In this document: one piece after another, positions 18,112 through 27,687 of the stretch
Position numbering within the stretch: position 1 is the stretch's first letter
Layout of the letters: every line of letters begins with the position of its first letter
Assembly: GCA_947497485.1 (NCBI GenBank)
Contig: CANMHB010000002.1
Span: 1-64,000 of the forward strand
Direction of reading: 5' to 3'
Length of the DNA: 64,000 bases
Source of the DNA: Flavobacteriales bacterium
Lineage (GTDB): Bacteria; Bacteroidota; Bacteroidia; Flavobacteriales_D; Crocinitomicaceae
Made by a program: the position numbers and the translations under genes
Notes under the pieces: generated by a model
Databases searched by the model: none
The model's input: only the letters and a program-made list of their open reading frames with translations
What the model was told of the DNA's origin: nothing

Positions 18112-20613
18112 ATGAGATTTTTTACAATTTTCTTATTGTTCTTTTGTCTTTCTGCAAATGCGCAAATTACCATTAATTTAACAGATCCTGATTACAACCA
18201 AGCCAATCCTCTCGATTGCGGCGCAATAGTGCCATCAGGCAACCCGGGTACAAACTTCATTGATGGAGCGTCTAATTATGCTCCAAATACGAATGAAACC
18301 TTGGTTTTGTGTCCGGATCCTTTACAAGGAACGAAAGTATCAATTGCATTTGCCACCAATATTGGTTTTGAATTTAACATTCATTCAAGTGATACTTTAT
18401 TTATTTATGACGGGCCGAACACAAATGCTCCGCTATTAGGGGCTTACAATTCTGCAACGAATCCGCTTGGTTTTTATGTTCAAGCTTCTTTTGCGAATAA
18501 TCCATCCGGATGTTTGACCGTTCAATTCGTTAGCGACGGTGCAAATGAAGGAACAGGATGGGTAGCAAATGTTGCATGTGGAAATTTTCCCCAACCATTC
18601 GAACCGCACTTAGAAGCATATAAATATGGCACTGGTCCGAATATTTTGAATCCTGCTGATACGGGATTTGTTGACATTTGTCTTGAGGATTCGGTACTTC
18701 TTATCGCGAAACCATCCTTTCCATATTCATTCGAATCAACAAATAGTGGTTATTCACAAAACGTTTCGAACTGTGATTACGAATGGACAATCGCTGGACT
18801 TCCATACCCGAACAATGATTCGATCTGGTTTAAACCTACTCAGCGAGCAGGTTACTATGTAGACCTCAGAATTACAGATGATTTTCCTCAATCAGAAAGA
18901 ATTACGTGTAAAATTCGGGTTTCGCAACAACCATTGTTTACAGGAACAGGTCCATTAGAAGACACTGTATGTCTTGGACAAAACACAGTACTTGTTGGAG
19001 GGGTCACAAATACGGATACCGTTGGAGTTCAAGTTCCCGGTGGGGACTTCTTAATTGGCGGCATTTTTGCTGGCCTTACCTTTTTGCCAGATGGCGCCGG
19101 ACAATCCTATCAGTCTTCAGTTGGAATCTCAGGATTTGACACAAGTGCAACCATAACATCCGCTGCAGATATTGATGAATTGTGCATTGACATTGAGCAC
19201 TCCTACATGGGCGACATTGAAATCGCATTAACCTGCCCCAATGGAACCACAGTGTCTCTAATGAACGCCTATAATCAAACACCATTTGGTTGGAATGAGT
19301 TAGTTCCGGGAGGCTGTGGAAATGGTATAGGAACATTTTTGGGTAACGATACAAATATGGACGGCGGGGCTCCTGGCAGTCCAGTATGGACATACTGCTT
19401 CTCACCTACCAATGCTACATTGGGAACAATGTGCGATGAAGAGAACATAAACAATACGATTCCTAACGACTATAACAGTTTAGGTCAATTTCTTCCAAAC
19501 GGAACGACTGGCAATAATATTTCCATGGATACAAATGGTGTTTATTTACCTGATGGAAATTTCAACGATTTTATAGGTTGTCCTGTAAATGGTCAATGGA
19601 CAATAACAGTTCAAGACAATCAAGGTATAGATGATGGTTATATCTTTCAGTGGGGAATTTATTTTAACTCCTCCCTATATCCTGAATCTGAAGGATATCA
19701 GAACACAATTGTAGATGATTTTTGGAGTAACGACCCGAGTATTATTTCGGCAATGACAGACACATTAATCGTGATTCAACCCAATGTAACGGGAAATACC
19801 TTCTATACTTATAATGTTGTAGATAATTTTGGTTGTGCCTATGATACGACTGTTTCGTTAAACGTTGTTCCAACTCCCACAATCAACGTTGACTCATTGG
19901 CATGTTTTTTTGAGACACAAATTCAAGGTACAACAGCATTTGCAGGAGGATCTTGGTTCGCACAAGATACATGCATTCATTTTTCAAACCCTAATTCCAA
20001 CAATCCAGCTGTTTCTTCATCAGTAGCTGGAATATACGAAATAAGCTATGTAGATAATTTCTGTAGCGACACCCTAACGGCTTCAATTGAGTTTCAACCA
20101 CTAATATTTGTTGAGCTACTAGATACAACACTTTGTCTTGGCGCAGGAGTATTATTAGAGCCTTTGATTGTAAATTCTCAACCACTTCAAGCAGGATATA
20201 ATCCAGTGATTAACGCACTTTGGGACAATGGATCGAATATTCCGACAAGGGCAGTTAATGAAAATGGAAATTACGTTCTAACAATTTCAAATGCCTGTTA
20301 CACGTTAAATGACACTTCAACCATTGGAGTTAAACCTTGTGACCTAGAAGTCCCGAATATATTTGTATTATCTTCAACAGCAGGAAATAATGAGTTTTTT
20401 GTTAATTACAGCGGGATTGAAAAATACAATTGTGTAATTCTAAATCGATGGGGAAATTTAATTTTCGAATACGACGACCCCGCAGGTGCATGGAATGGCA
20501 AAACAATGGATGGAAAACTTGTCGATGAAGGAACTTATTTTTACAAGATTAATACAACATTTGAAGGAGGAAAAGAAGTTGAGAAACATGGCTTCGTTGT
20601 TTTGAAGTATTAG
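18112..20613 (+). CDS. Secreted surface protein with CUB-like and P-like domains and type B T9SS sorting domain
   Basis: The 833-residue protein has a signal peptide (FFTIFLLFFCLSANAQ) and a CUB-like region at about 20-155 (LFIYDGPNTNAPLLGAY, GCLTVQFVSDGANEGTGW). A segment at about 350-525 resembles the proprotein-convertase P-domain beta sandwich (IDIEHSYMGDIEIALTCPNG, CPVNGQWTITVQDNQGIDDG). The end matches the gliding-motility-associated C-terminal domain (ILNRWGNLIFEYDDPAGAWN, GTYFYKI, HGFVVLKY). That domain type is exported by T9SS and attached to the cell surface or released. No catalytic domain accompanies the P-like domain, so it is more likely binding or structural. Confidence 0.88.
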   Translation: MRFFTIFLLFFCLSANAQITINLTDPDYNQANPLDCGAIVPSGNPGTNFIDGASNYAPNTNETLVLCPDPLQGTKVSIAFATNIGFEFNIHSSDTLFIYDGPNTNAPLLGAYNSATNPLGFYVQASFANNPSGCLTVQFVSDGANEGTGWVANVACGNFPQPFEPHLEAYKYGTGPNILNPADTGFVDICLEDSVLLIAKPSFPYSFESTNSGYSQNVSNCDYEWTIAGLPYPNNDSIWFKPTQRAGYYVDLRITDDFPQSERITCKIRVSQQPLFTGTGPLEDTVCLGQNTVLVGGVTNTDTVGVQVPGGDFLIGGIFAGLTFLPDGAGQSYQSSVGISGFDTSATITSAADIDELCIDIEHSYMGDIEIALTCPNGTTVSLMNAYNQTPFGWNELVPGGCGNGIGTFLGNDTNMDGGAPGSPVWTYCFSPTNATLGTMCDEENINNTIPNDYNSLGQFLPNGTTGNNISMDTNGVYLPDGNFNDFIGCPVNGQWTITVQDNQGIDDGYIFQWGIYFNSSLYPESEGYQNTIVDDFWSNDPSIISAMTDTLIVIQPNVTGNTFYTYNVVDNFGCAYDTTVSLNVVPTPTINVDSLACFFETQIQGTTAFAGGSWFAQDTCIHFSNPNSNNPAVSSSVAGIYEISYVDNFCSDTLTASIEFQPLIFVELLDTTLCLGAGVLLEPLIVNSQPLQAGYNPVINALWDNGSNIPTRAVNENGNYVLTISNACYTLNDTSTIGVKPCDLEVPNIFVLSSTAGNNEFFVNYSGIEKYNCVILNRWGNLIFEYDDPAGAWNGKTMDGKLVDEGTYFYKINTTFEGGKEVEKHGFVVLKY

Positions 20614-20621
20614 ACTTTTCT

Positions 20622-20629
20622 TACCTTTG
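20622..20629 (+). promoter_or_regulatory. -7 box (TACCTTTG) for hutU
   Basis: TACCTTTG matches TAnnTTTG. TTTG at 20601-20604 lies 17 bases upstream and another TTG at 20597-20599 lies 22 bases upstream, either a plausible -33 element. The box covers an in-frame start at 20627, which argues that translation starts at the ATG at 20645. Confidence 0.55.
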
Positions 20630-20644
20630 CTCAAAATAAAAATC

Positions 20645-22654
20645 ATGAGCAGTCAGGCATTTAAAGATGAAATTCTTCAAGGTGTACCAAATGAAATTCC
20701 AAACAAGAAACCTTACGATGATTCTGTAAACCACGCACCGAAAAGAAAGGAAATTTTATCTCTTGCCGAAAAAAAACTAGCTGTCCAAAACGCGCTACGA
20801 TATTTTCCGAAGGAGCATCACAAAGAATTAGCAAAAGATTTTATCGAAGAATTAAAACTTTACGGTCGAATTTATATGTATCGCTATCGACCAGAATACA
20901 AAATGTTCGCGCGGCCAATTGAGGATTACCCTGGAAAATCTCAACAAGCAAAAGCAATCATGTTGATGATTCAAAATAACTTGGATTATGCTGTTGCTCA
21001 ACACCCACATGAATTGATAACCTATGGTGGTAACGGTGCGGTATTCCAAAACTGGATTCAGTATCGTTTGACAATGAAATACCTAGCTGAAATGACTGAT
21101 GAACAAACTTTGGTTATGTATTCTGGTCATCCGATGGGTTTATTTCCTTCTCATAAAAATGCACCGCGCGTGGTTGTTACAAACGGAATGATGATACCAA
21201 ACTATTCCAAACCGGATGATTGGGAGAAATTCAATGCGCTCGGTGTAACACAATATGGTCAGATGACAGCTGGCTCCTACATGTACATCGGTCCTCAAGG
21301 AATTGTTCACGGCACAACGATTACAGTGCTAAATGCTATCAGAAGAATAGCCAAAAATCGTGACGACATCAAAGGAAAACTTTTTGTTACTGCAGGATTA
21401 GGAGGAATGTCAGGTGCTCAGCCAAAAGCAGGAAATATTGCTGGGGTTATTTCTGTAACCGCAGAAGTAAATCCGAAAGCTGCTCATACGCGCCATTCAC
21501 AAGGTTGGGTTGATGAAATCATTGACAACTTAGATGAGCTTTCAGTTCGCGTCAAGAAAGCCCAAGAGCTTAAAGAAGTGGTTTCGATCGCCTACTTAGG
21601 CAACGTAGTAGATGTTTGGGAAAAATTCTTTGAAGATGGAATCAATATTGACTTGGGTTCAGATCAAACGTCTCTTCACAATCCTTGGGCAGGTGGGTAT
21701 TACCCAGTAGGACTTTCATTTGATGAAGCCAATGACATGATGGCAAATGAACCTGAAAAGTTCAAATCTTTCGTTCATGAAAGTTTAAAACGTCATGCAG
21801 CAGCGGTGAATAAACACACCATAAAAGGAACTTATTTCTTTGATTATGGAAATGCTTTTCTGCTTGAGGCATCAAGAGCTGGGGCAGAGGTTATGGCAGA
21901 TAACAAAATTGACTTCAAATATCCGTCTTACATTCAGGATATTTTAGGCCCGATGTGCTTCGATTTTGGTTTTGGACCATTTCGGTGGGTTTGTGCATCA
22001 GGTAAACCAGAGGATCTTCAAAAAACGGATGAAATTGCATGTCAAGTTTTAGAAGAAATGATGAAAAATAGTCCTGTTGAAATTCAACAACAAATGGCCG
22101 ACAACATTCAATGGATCAAAGGAGCACAGGAAAATAAGTTAGTAGTTGGTTCTCAGGCTCGTATTCTTTATGCAGACGCCGAAGGAAGAATGAAAATAGC
22201 TGAAGCTTTTAACCAAGCAATTACAAAAGGAGAAATCGGACCGATTGTTTTGGGACGTGATCACCACGATGTTTCGGGAACGGATTCACCTTATAGAGAA
22301 ACCTCGAATATTTACGATGGTTCAAGATTCACAGCAGACATGGCCATACAAAATGTAATTGGAGACAGTTTTCGCGGAGCGACATGGGTTTCGATTCACA
22401 ATGGTGGCGGTGTTGGTTGGGGAGAAGTGATTAATGGTGGTTTCGGAATGTTACTAGACGGATCAGCTGATTCAGATAGAAACTTAAAGATGATGCTCCA
22501 TTGGGACGTGAATAATGGAATTGCACGACGGAATTGGGCAAGAAATGATAATGCAATCTTTGCAATCAAACGCGCGATGGAAGTTGAGCCATTGTTGAAA
22601 GTAACATTACCGAATTTGGTAGATCAATCCTTAATTGATCAGTTAGATGTCTAA
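20645..22654 (+). CDS. hutU: Urocanate hydratase
   Basis: From the ATG at 20645 the enzyme has 669 residues, the longer form common in Bacteroidota (the proteobacterial form is about 555). It uses tightly bound NAD+ to convert urocanate to imidazolonepropionate in histidine breakdown. Matching segments include YGGNGAVFQNWIQYRLTM, MYSGHPMGLFPSH, TAGLGGMSGAQPKAGNIAG, SDQTSLHNPWAGGYYPVG, LGRDHHDVSGTDSPYRET and SIHNGGGVGWGEVINGG. No hutH, hutI or hutG is in the window, so the pathway is scattered. An acyltransferase gene begins immediately after its stop. Confidence 0.96.
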   Translation: MSSQAFKDEILQGVPNEIPNKKPYDDSVNHAPKRKEILSLAEKKLAVQNALRYFPKEHHKELAKDFIEELKLYGRIYMYRYRPEYKMFARPIEDYPGKSQQAKAIMLMIQNNLDYAVAQHPHELITYGGNGAVFQNWIQYRLTMKYLAEMTDEQTLVMYSGHPMGLFPSHKNAPRVVVTNGMMIPNYSKPDDWEKFNALGVTQYGQMTAGSYMYIGPQGIVHGTTITVLNAIRRIAKNRDDIKGKLFVTAGLGGMSGAQPKAGNIAGVISVTAEVNPKAAHTRHSQGWVDEIIDNLDELSVRVKKAQELKEVVSIAYLGNVVDVWEKFFEDGINIDLGSDQTSLHNPWAGGYYPVGLSFDEANDMMANEPEKFKSFVHESLKRHAAAVNKHTIKGTYFFDYGNAFLLEASRAGAEVMADNKIDFKYPSYIQDILGPMCFDFGFGPFRWVCASGKPEDLQKTDEIACQVLEEMMKNSPVEIQQQMADNIQWIKGAQENKLVVGSQARILYADAEGRMKIAEAFNQAITKGEIGPIVLGRDHHDVSGTDSPYRETSNIYDGSRFTADMAIQNVIGDSFRGATWVSIHNGGGVGWGEVINGGFGMLLDGSADSDRNLKMMLHWDVNNGIARRNWARNDNAIFAIKRAMEVEPLLKVTLPNLVDQSLIDQLDV

Positions 22655-23770
22655 GTGAATAAACAGATTGCTCATTTTTATCGTTTTAATTCTTTTCGCT
22701 TTTTTGCGGCTTTACTCGTGATGGTTGGACATGCCGAATCTATTCGCGAGGCAAGTTCACAATTCAATCTGCATTCCATTTCTTTTTTTCGGAACGGACA
22801 AAATGCTGTTACTTTTTTCTTTGTATTAAGCGGGTTCTTAATAACCTATCTTTTACTTAAAGAGAAAAATACAACCAATAAAATCAACGTTAAACATTTT
22901 TATTGGAAGAGAATTGTTCGCATTTGGCCGCTCTATTTTTTACTTCTAACTATTGGATTGGTATTACAACCAATGGTGATTTTCATTTTTAAAATCCAGT
23001 ATCAGTTACCTTACAATCCCTTAAGCGCCCTGCCTTATTTTTTACTTTTTATACCCGGATTGACAACTTTTTACTATGGTAATCATTTACTAGAACCATT
23101 ATGGTCAATCGGTGTTGAGGAATGGTTTTATTTGATCTGGGGGCCTTTCATAAAATGGATTAAGCGCAATTTATTTTGGTGGATTTCTGGATTTCTTATT
23201 TTGAAAATCGCATTGAATCAACTTGCGATTTATGGGCATTTTCCACCCGTGGTAGTTTATTTTATTCGCATGATGCAAATGGAATCAATGAGCCTAGGAG
23301 CATTAGTTGCACTATTGTTTTTCAAGTCGATTCCATTACTAAATAACCACAACATCCTTCGTTTATTTCAATATACCTCTGGTACACTCATCCTTACAAT
23401 TGTATTTCTAAATAAAGAGATTGAATCTATTTTAGCACAATTTGGAATTTATGAAAAAAGCTCGATTACACTTTTGAATGCTCTTGTTTTTGCATGCTTT
23501 ATTGGTTCAATCGCACTAAGGAATAAAATGAATAAAATTTTGGATCACAAATGGCTAAATTGGTGTGGTGAAATTTCGTACGGTATTTATATGTATCATT
23601 TATTGATTGTTACCGCAGTTTGTGGGATAATTTCACAATTAGAATTAAATTTTTTCTGGAGCACTCTTTTCTTGCATGGAGGGTCTTTGTCCTTAACACT
23701 TATTATCGCAGGTCTATCAAAAAAGTATTTCGAAGATGCGATCTTAAAATTTAAGAACAGCATTAAATAG
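22655..23770 (+). CDS. Acyltransferase-3 family integral membrane protein
   Basis: This 371-residue multi-pass protein belongs to the OafA/YrhL-like acyltransferase 3 family. It has the N-terminal RFNSFRFFAALLVMVGHAES with the expected His, then FFVLSGFLITYLL, a WKRIVRIWPLYF segment, about ten hydrophobic helices, and ISYGIYMYHLLIV near the end. Such proteins O-acylate sugars of surface polysaccharides at the inner membrane. Translation starts with GTG directly after the hutU TAA, indicating coupling by position only; there is no known metabolic tie to histidine use. Confidence 0.9.
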   Translation: MNKQIAHFYRFNSFRFFAALLVMVGHAESIREASSQFNLHSISFFRNGQNAVTFFFVLSGFLITYLLLKEKNTTNKINVKHFYWKRIVRIWPLYFLLLTIGLVLQPMVIFIFKIQYQLPYNPLSALPYFLLFIPGLTTFYYGNHLLEPLWSIGVEEWFYLIWGPFIKWIKRNLFWWISGFLILKIALNQLAIYGHFPPVVVYFIRMMQMESMSLGALVALLFFKSIPLLNNHNILRLFQYTSGTLILTIVFLNKEIESILAQFGIYEKSSITLLNALVFACFIGSIALRNKMNKILDHKWLNWCGEISYGIYMYHLLIVTAVCGIISQLELNFFWSTLFLHGGSLSLTLIIAGLSKKYFEDAILKFKNSIK

Positions 23771-23839
23771 TTCTTTCGAAAAATTTAAAATTGATTATTT
23801 AAAGGGAATTAACTCTAAATTTAACAATAAGAATTAGCA

Positions 23840-24892
23840 ATGAAAATAATCTGTTTTTTAGTCGTTTATTTCGCCGTTGGATTTTATTCAATCATTTTTG
23901 GGCAAAATTCAGATAGTTTGCCTTTGAATCAATATCGTGTCTTAGCATCTCACAACAGCTATAAAAATTTTCCGAATCAAAAAGTTCTTCGTTTTTTAAG
24001 CAAATTCAAAAAACAACTGGGAGAATCAAACGATCCCCTACAATTGGATTATGGTCATCTACCACTTCCTGAGCAATTTGACCAATTTGGAGTTCGTGGA
24101 ATTGAAATTGATATCAACTATGATCCAAATGGCGGTCTCTACAAGAAACGAAAGATTAACATGTTCATCTTTGGCTTACGTCAAAAAGTGAGAGATAAAA
24201 AAATGAAAGAACCAGGATTTAAAGTGTTGCACATTGCCGACGTAGATTATGAAACCAACTATTTGACTTTTAAAGATGTATTATTAGAATTAAAATCTTG
24301 GAGTGCTAAAAACCCAAATCATTCACCTATTTTCATTAACATTGAAGCTAAAGGCTCCCAACCCGGAAATGAATCGAAGATTTTGAAAAAATTGGGATTT
24401 AAGAGGGCTATTCCCTTTTCAAAACAAGCCTATGATGAACTTGATAAAGAAATTTTTTCGATTTTATCTCCTGATAATATCTTCAAGCCAATTGATTTAT
24501 TAGGGTCTGCTCAAAACATACGCGAGCGATTAACGCAGAATGGATGGCCAGCGAAAAAGGAATGTTTAGGTAAATTTATTTTCATACTTGAAGGAAATCA
24601 GGATGAACTTTATCTTTCAAATGAATTGAATCGACCAATGTTCGTTTATGGAAACCCCGGAGAAGAAAATACAGCTTTTGTTATTAAAAATGACCCCTTT
24701 GGACACGAGGAAGAAATCCAGCAAATAACCAAAACCTATATTGTTCGAACGCGCGCAGATGCTGGAACTATCGAATCTCGAAAAAACGACTACACACGTT
24801 TCAATTCTGCTTGGAAAAGTGGTGCCCAGATTATCTCGACGGATTATTACAAGCCCGATTTGAGATTTAGCACCTATCAGGTTAAGTTCTAG
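23840..24892 (+). CDS. Secreted PI-PLC-like phosphodiesterase (Ca2+-dependent type)
   Basis: The 350-residue protein has a signal peptide (FLVVYFAVGFYSIIFGQ). The mature part matches the Ca2+-dependent phosphoinositide phospholipase C family: YRVLASHNSYKNF with catalytic-type His38, GVRGIEIDINYDPNGG for the metal site, a second His in KVLHIADVDY, and NIEAKGS. These enzymes hydrolyse phosphodiester bonds in inositol lipids or related head groups outside the cytoplasm; the real substrate is unknown. The upstream gap of 69 bases has a near-match to the promoter consensus (TTG at 23791, TAAATTTA at 23816). The assignment is by motif recognition only. Confidence 0.75.
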   Translation: MKIICFLVVYFAVGFYSIIFGQNSDSLPLNQYRVLASHNSYKNFPNQKVLRFLSKFKKQLGESNDPLQLDYGHLPLPEQFDQFGVRGIEIDINYDPNGGLYKKRKINMFIFGLRQKVRDKKMKEPGFKVLHIADVDYETNYLTFKDVLLELKSWSAKNPNHSPIFINIEAKGSQPGNESKILKKLGFKRAIPFSKQAYDELDKEIFSILSPDNIFKPIDLLGSAQNIRERLTQNGWPAKKECLGKFIFILEGNQDELYLSNELNRPMFVYGNPGEENTAFVIKNDPFGHEEEIQQITKTYIVRTRADAGTIESRKNDYTRFNSAWKSGAQIISTDYYKPDLRFSTYQVKF

Positions 24893-24903
24893 AAACAAAT
24901 ATT

Positions 24904-24919
24904 CTTAACGCTTGTTAAG
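24904..24919. repeat. Perfect palindrome CTTAAC-GCTT-GTTAAG upstream of the suf promoter
   Basis: A 6-bp inverted repeat with a 4-base loop lies 8 bases upstream of the -33 element of the suf operon and 11 bases past the stop of the PI-PLC-like gene. It is not followed by a T tract, so an operator is as likely as a terminator. Confidence 0.5.
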
Positions 24920-24927
24920 CAATAAAA

Positions 24928-24959
24928 TTTGCATCAATACCTTAAATGTGGTATTTTTG
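24928..24959 (+). promoter_or_regulatory. suf operon promoter, TTTG-N20-TATTTTTG
   Basis: TTTG at 24928-24931 and TATTTTTG at 24952-24959 with a 20-base spacer match the Bacteroidota -33/-7 promoter closely. The GTG start of sufA lies 45 bases downstream. Confidence 0.75.
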
Positions 24960-25003
24960 CAAGGAAATAAGGTGTTATTTATAATTAATCTAAATAAAAG
25001 AAA

Positions 25004-25327
25004 GTGATTACAATTACCGATACTGCTAAAAAACAAGCTCTTAGATTAATGGAGGATGAAGGAAAGGATGGTTATTTCATTCGTGTCGGCGTTCAGGGAG
25101 GAGGTTGTTCTGGATTGATGTATCAATTGACTTTTGATAATCAAGAAAGCGAACAAGACAAAGCCTTTGAAGACAACGGAATGAAAGTAGTAGTTGATAA
25201 AAAAAGTTATTTGTACCTCATTGGAACTACACTCGATTTCTCAGGGGGATTGAACGGTAAAGGTTTCGTTTTTAAAAACCCAAACGCTGATCGCACATGC
25301 GGATGTGGCGAATCTTTTTCGGTTTAA
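25004..25327 (+). CDS. sufA: Iron-sulfur cluster assembly A-type carrier
   Basis: The 107-residue protein belongs to the IscA/SufA family, with the three conserved cysteines Cys35 (GGGCSGLMY), Cys99 and Cys101 (TCGCGESF). It carries nascent Fe-S clusters to target proteins. The start is GTG, since the first ATG would remove the N-terminal domain. It leads the sufABCD operon by position, 21 bases upstream of sufB. IscA versus SufA naming rests on this neighbourhood. Confidence 0.93.
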   Translation: MITITDTAKKQALRLMEDEGKDGYFIRVGVQGGGCSGLMYQLTFDNQESEQDKAFEDNGMKVVVDKKSYLYLIGTTLDFSGGLNGKGFVFKNPNADRTCGCGESFSV

Positions 25328-25348
25328 TCTTATAAGTCGATAAATACC

Positions 25349-26797
25349 ATGGCAAATTACACGGAAGACGATTTAGCTAAAGACCTTCAATCTCAAGAAT
25401 ATAAATTTGGTTTCGTCACGGACATTGAAACTGACACGGTTCCTGTTGGGCTCAATGAAGACATTATTAAATTGATTTCATCCAAGAAAAATGAGCCAGA
25501 ATGGTTATTAAAGTATCGCTTGGATGCTTTTAAAATTTGGAAAGACATGATTGAGCCTGAATGGGCACACGTCAATTATCAAAAACCAGATTTTCAAGCG
25601 ATTGCCTACTATTCTGCCCCAAAACAAACCAAGAAATATGAATCTTGGGATGACGTTGACCCTGAGATGAAAGAAACCATGAAAAAGCTTGGTATTTCGC
25701 TCGAAGAACAACAACGACTTACAGGTGTTGCCGTGGATTTTGTAATGGACTCTGTTTCAGTTGCAACATCTTTCAAAGAAAAACTCAAGGAACTTGGAAT
25801 TATCTTCTGTTCATTTTCAGATGCCGTTCAAGAACATCCAGATTTGGTTAAAAAATACATGGGTTCGGTAGTTCCCACAACCGATAATTTCTACGCTGCT
25901 TTGAATTCTGCAGTATTTACAGATGGTTCGTTTTGTTATATTCCAAAAGGTGTACGCTGTCCGATGGAACTTTCAACGTATTTCCGAATCAATGCTGGCG
26001 GAACCGGGCAGTTCGAACGAACTTTGGTTGTGGCTGATGAAGGTTCCTACGTTTCATATTTGGAAGGTTGTACAGCACCACAACGAGATGAAAATCAATT
26101 GCACGCTGCTGTCGTTGAGTTAATCGCTTTGGAAAACGCTGAAATTAAATATTCAACCGTTCAAAATTGGTATCCAGGGGACAAAGAAGGGAAAGGTGGT
26201 GTTTTTAATTTCGTTACCAAACGAGGAATTTGTGAACGAAATGCCAAAATCTCATGGACGCAAGTGGAAACAGGTTCTGCGGTAACTTGGAAATATCCTT
26301 CTTGTATTTTAAAAGGCGAAAACTCAATTGGAGAATTCTATTCTGTTGCTGTTACGAATAACTTCCAACAAGCAGATACAGGAACCAAAATGGTTCATTT
26401 GGGCAAGAATACGAAAAGCACGATTATTTCTAAAGGAATTTCAGCAGGAAAATCTCAAAATTCTTATCGAGGTTTAGTTCAAATTCATAAGAATGCAAAC
26501 AACGCTAGGAATTTTTCACAATGTGATTCGTTGTTGATGACCGATCAGTGCGGAGCGCATACCTTTCCATACATTGAATGTAAGAATCCTACGGCAAAAA
26601 TTGAACACGAAGCAACGACATCAAAAATTGGTGAAGATCAGTTGTTTTATTGTATGCAACGTGGAATTAGCGAGGAAAAAGCAATTAGTTTAATTGTGAA
26701 TGGTTATTGTAAAGAAGTTTTGAACCAATTGCCGATGGAGTTTGCGGTTGAAGCACAGAAATTATTAGCGATTAGTTTGGAGGGGTCGGTGGGGTAA
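25349..26797 (+). CDS. sufB: Fe-S cluster assembly scaffold subunit SufB
   Basis: The 482-residue protein is a full-length Suf[80 protein letters not shown], and the C-terminal [20 protein letters not shown]. It forms the SufB-SufC-SufD scaffold where sulfur and iron are assembled. The stop is followed within 5 bases by a double-palindrome element that separates it from sufC. Confidence 0.97.
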   Translation: MANYTEDDLAKDLQSQEYKFGFVTDIETDTVPVGLNEDIIKLISSKKNEPEWLLKYRLDAFKIWKDMIEPEWAHVNYQKPDFQAIAYYSAPKQTKKYESWDDVDPEMKETMKKLGISLEEQQRLTGVAVDFVMDSVSVATSFKEKLKELGIIFCSFSDAVQEHPDLVKKYMGSVVPTTDNFYAALNSAVFTDGSFCYIPKGVRCPMELSTYFRINAGGTGQFERTLVVADEGSYVSYLEGCTAPQRDENQLHAAVVELIALENAEIKYSTVQNWYPGDKEGKGGVFNFVTKRGICERNAKISWTQVETGSAVTWKYPSCILKGENSIGEFYSVAVTNNFQQADTGTKMVHLGKNTKSTIISKGISAGKSQNSYRGLVQIHKNANNARNFSQCDSLLMTDQCGAHTFPYIECKNPTAKIEHEATTSKIGEDQLFYCMQRGISEEKAISLIVNGYCKEVLNQLPMEFAVEAQKLLAISLEGSVG

Positions 26798-26801
26798 TTC
26801 A

Positions 26802-26890
26802 TCTCCCCTTGAGGGGAGAAAGAGAGGGGTGATTGGGCGAATTTAAGTGATTATAATTTTCACCCTCCTCAATCCTCCCTCAAGGGAGGA
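26802..26890. repeat. REPIN-like pair of inverted palindromes in the sufB-sufC gap
   Basis: Two short hairpins face each other: TCTCCCC-TTGA-GGGGAGA at 26802-26819 and TCCTCCC-TCAA-GGGAGGA at 26873-26890. Each has a perfect 7-bp stem. The 31-base arms 26802-26832 and 26860-26890 are inverted copies at about 23 of 31 positions, around a 27-base spacer. Stem differences between the two copies are compensatory. The layout is that of a REPIN or small MITE; it could also form a stem-loop in the suf mRNA. Confidence 0.7.
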
Positions 26891-26924
26891 AGTTAGATAA
26901 AATACGTATTACATATATTAAGTG

Positions 26925-27677
26925 ATGATAAAAATTAAAAACTTACACGCAAACATCGAAGGGAAAGAAATCTTGAAGGGCTTGAATTTAGAGGTCAAAG
27001 CTGGAGAAGTTCACGCAATCATGGGTCCGAATGGTGCCGGGAAAAGTACGTTAGCAAGTATCCTTGCCGGCCGAGAAGAATATGAAATAACGGATGGATC
27101 AGTTGAATTTGACGGAAAAGATTTGTTGGAATTGTCAACGGAAGATCGCGCTCGAGAAGGTTTGTTTCTTGCTTTTCAATATCCGGTTGAAATTCCAGGC
27201 GTTTCGAACATTAATTTCTTGCGCACCGCATTGAACGAAATTCGCGAATACAAAGGCGAAGAGCCGATTTCTGCAAAAGATTTTATGAAAATGGTTCGTG
27301 AAAAATCTGCTTTAGTTGAATTGGATTCCAAACTGGCAAATCGCTCCGTGAATGAAGGTTTTTCCGGAGGTGAGAAAAAGCGTAACGAGATTTTCCAGAT
27401 GGCGATGCTCGAACCCAAACTTTCCATTTTGGACGAAACAGACTCAGGATTGGATATTGATGCCTTGCGAATTGTTGCAAATGGAGTTAACAAATTGAAA
27501 ACTTCCAACAACGCAAGTATCGTGATTACGCACTATCAAAGATTACTCGATTACATCGTTCCTGATTTCGTTCACGTACTTTATGACGGGAAAATCGTAA
27601 AATCTGGTCCTAAAGAATTGGCTTTGGAACTCGAAGAAAAAGGTTACGACTGGATTAAGGAAGAAATGGCATTGTAA
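26925..27677 (+). CDS. sufC: Fe-S cluster assembly ATPase SufC
   Basis: From the ATG at 26925 (a GTG lies one codon upstream) the protein has 250 residues. It is an ABC-type ATPase with Walker A GPNGAGKST at 34-42, the signature region FSGGEKKRNEIFQMAML, and Walker B LSILDETDSGLDID. It is soluble and drives SufBCD scaffold rearrangement rather than transport. Eleven bases separate its stop from the sufD ATG. Confidence 0.97.
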   Translation: MIKIKNLHANIEGKEILKGLNLEVKAGEVHAIMGPNGAGKSTLASILAGREEYEITDGSVEFDGKDLLELSTEDRAREGLFLAFQYPVEIPGVSNINFLRTALNEIREYKGEEPISAKDFMKMVREKSALVELDSKLANRSVNEGFSGGEKKRNEIFQMAMLEPKLSILDETDSGLDIDALRIVANGVNKLKTSNNASIVITHYQRLLDYIVPDFVHVLYDGKIVKSGPKELALELEEKGYDWIKEEMAL

Positions 27678-27687
27678 ACCCCGAGTG

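Noticed and set aside
18112..20613. Subtilisin-like protease because of the P-like domain
   Set aside because: No Asp-His-Ser peptidase domain is present in the protein; only the accessory beta sandwich is visible.
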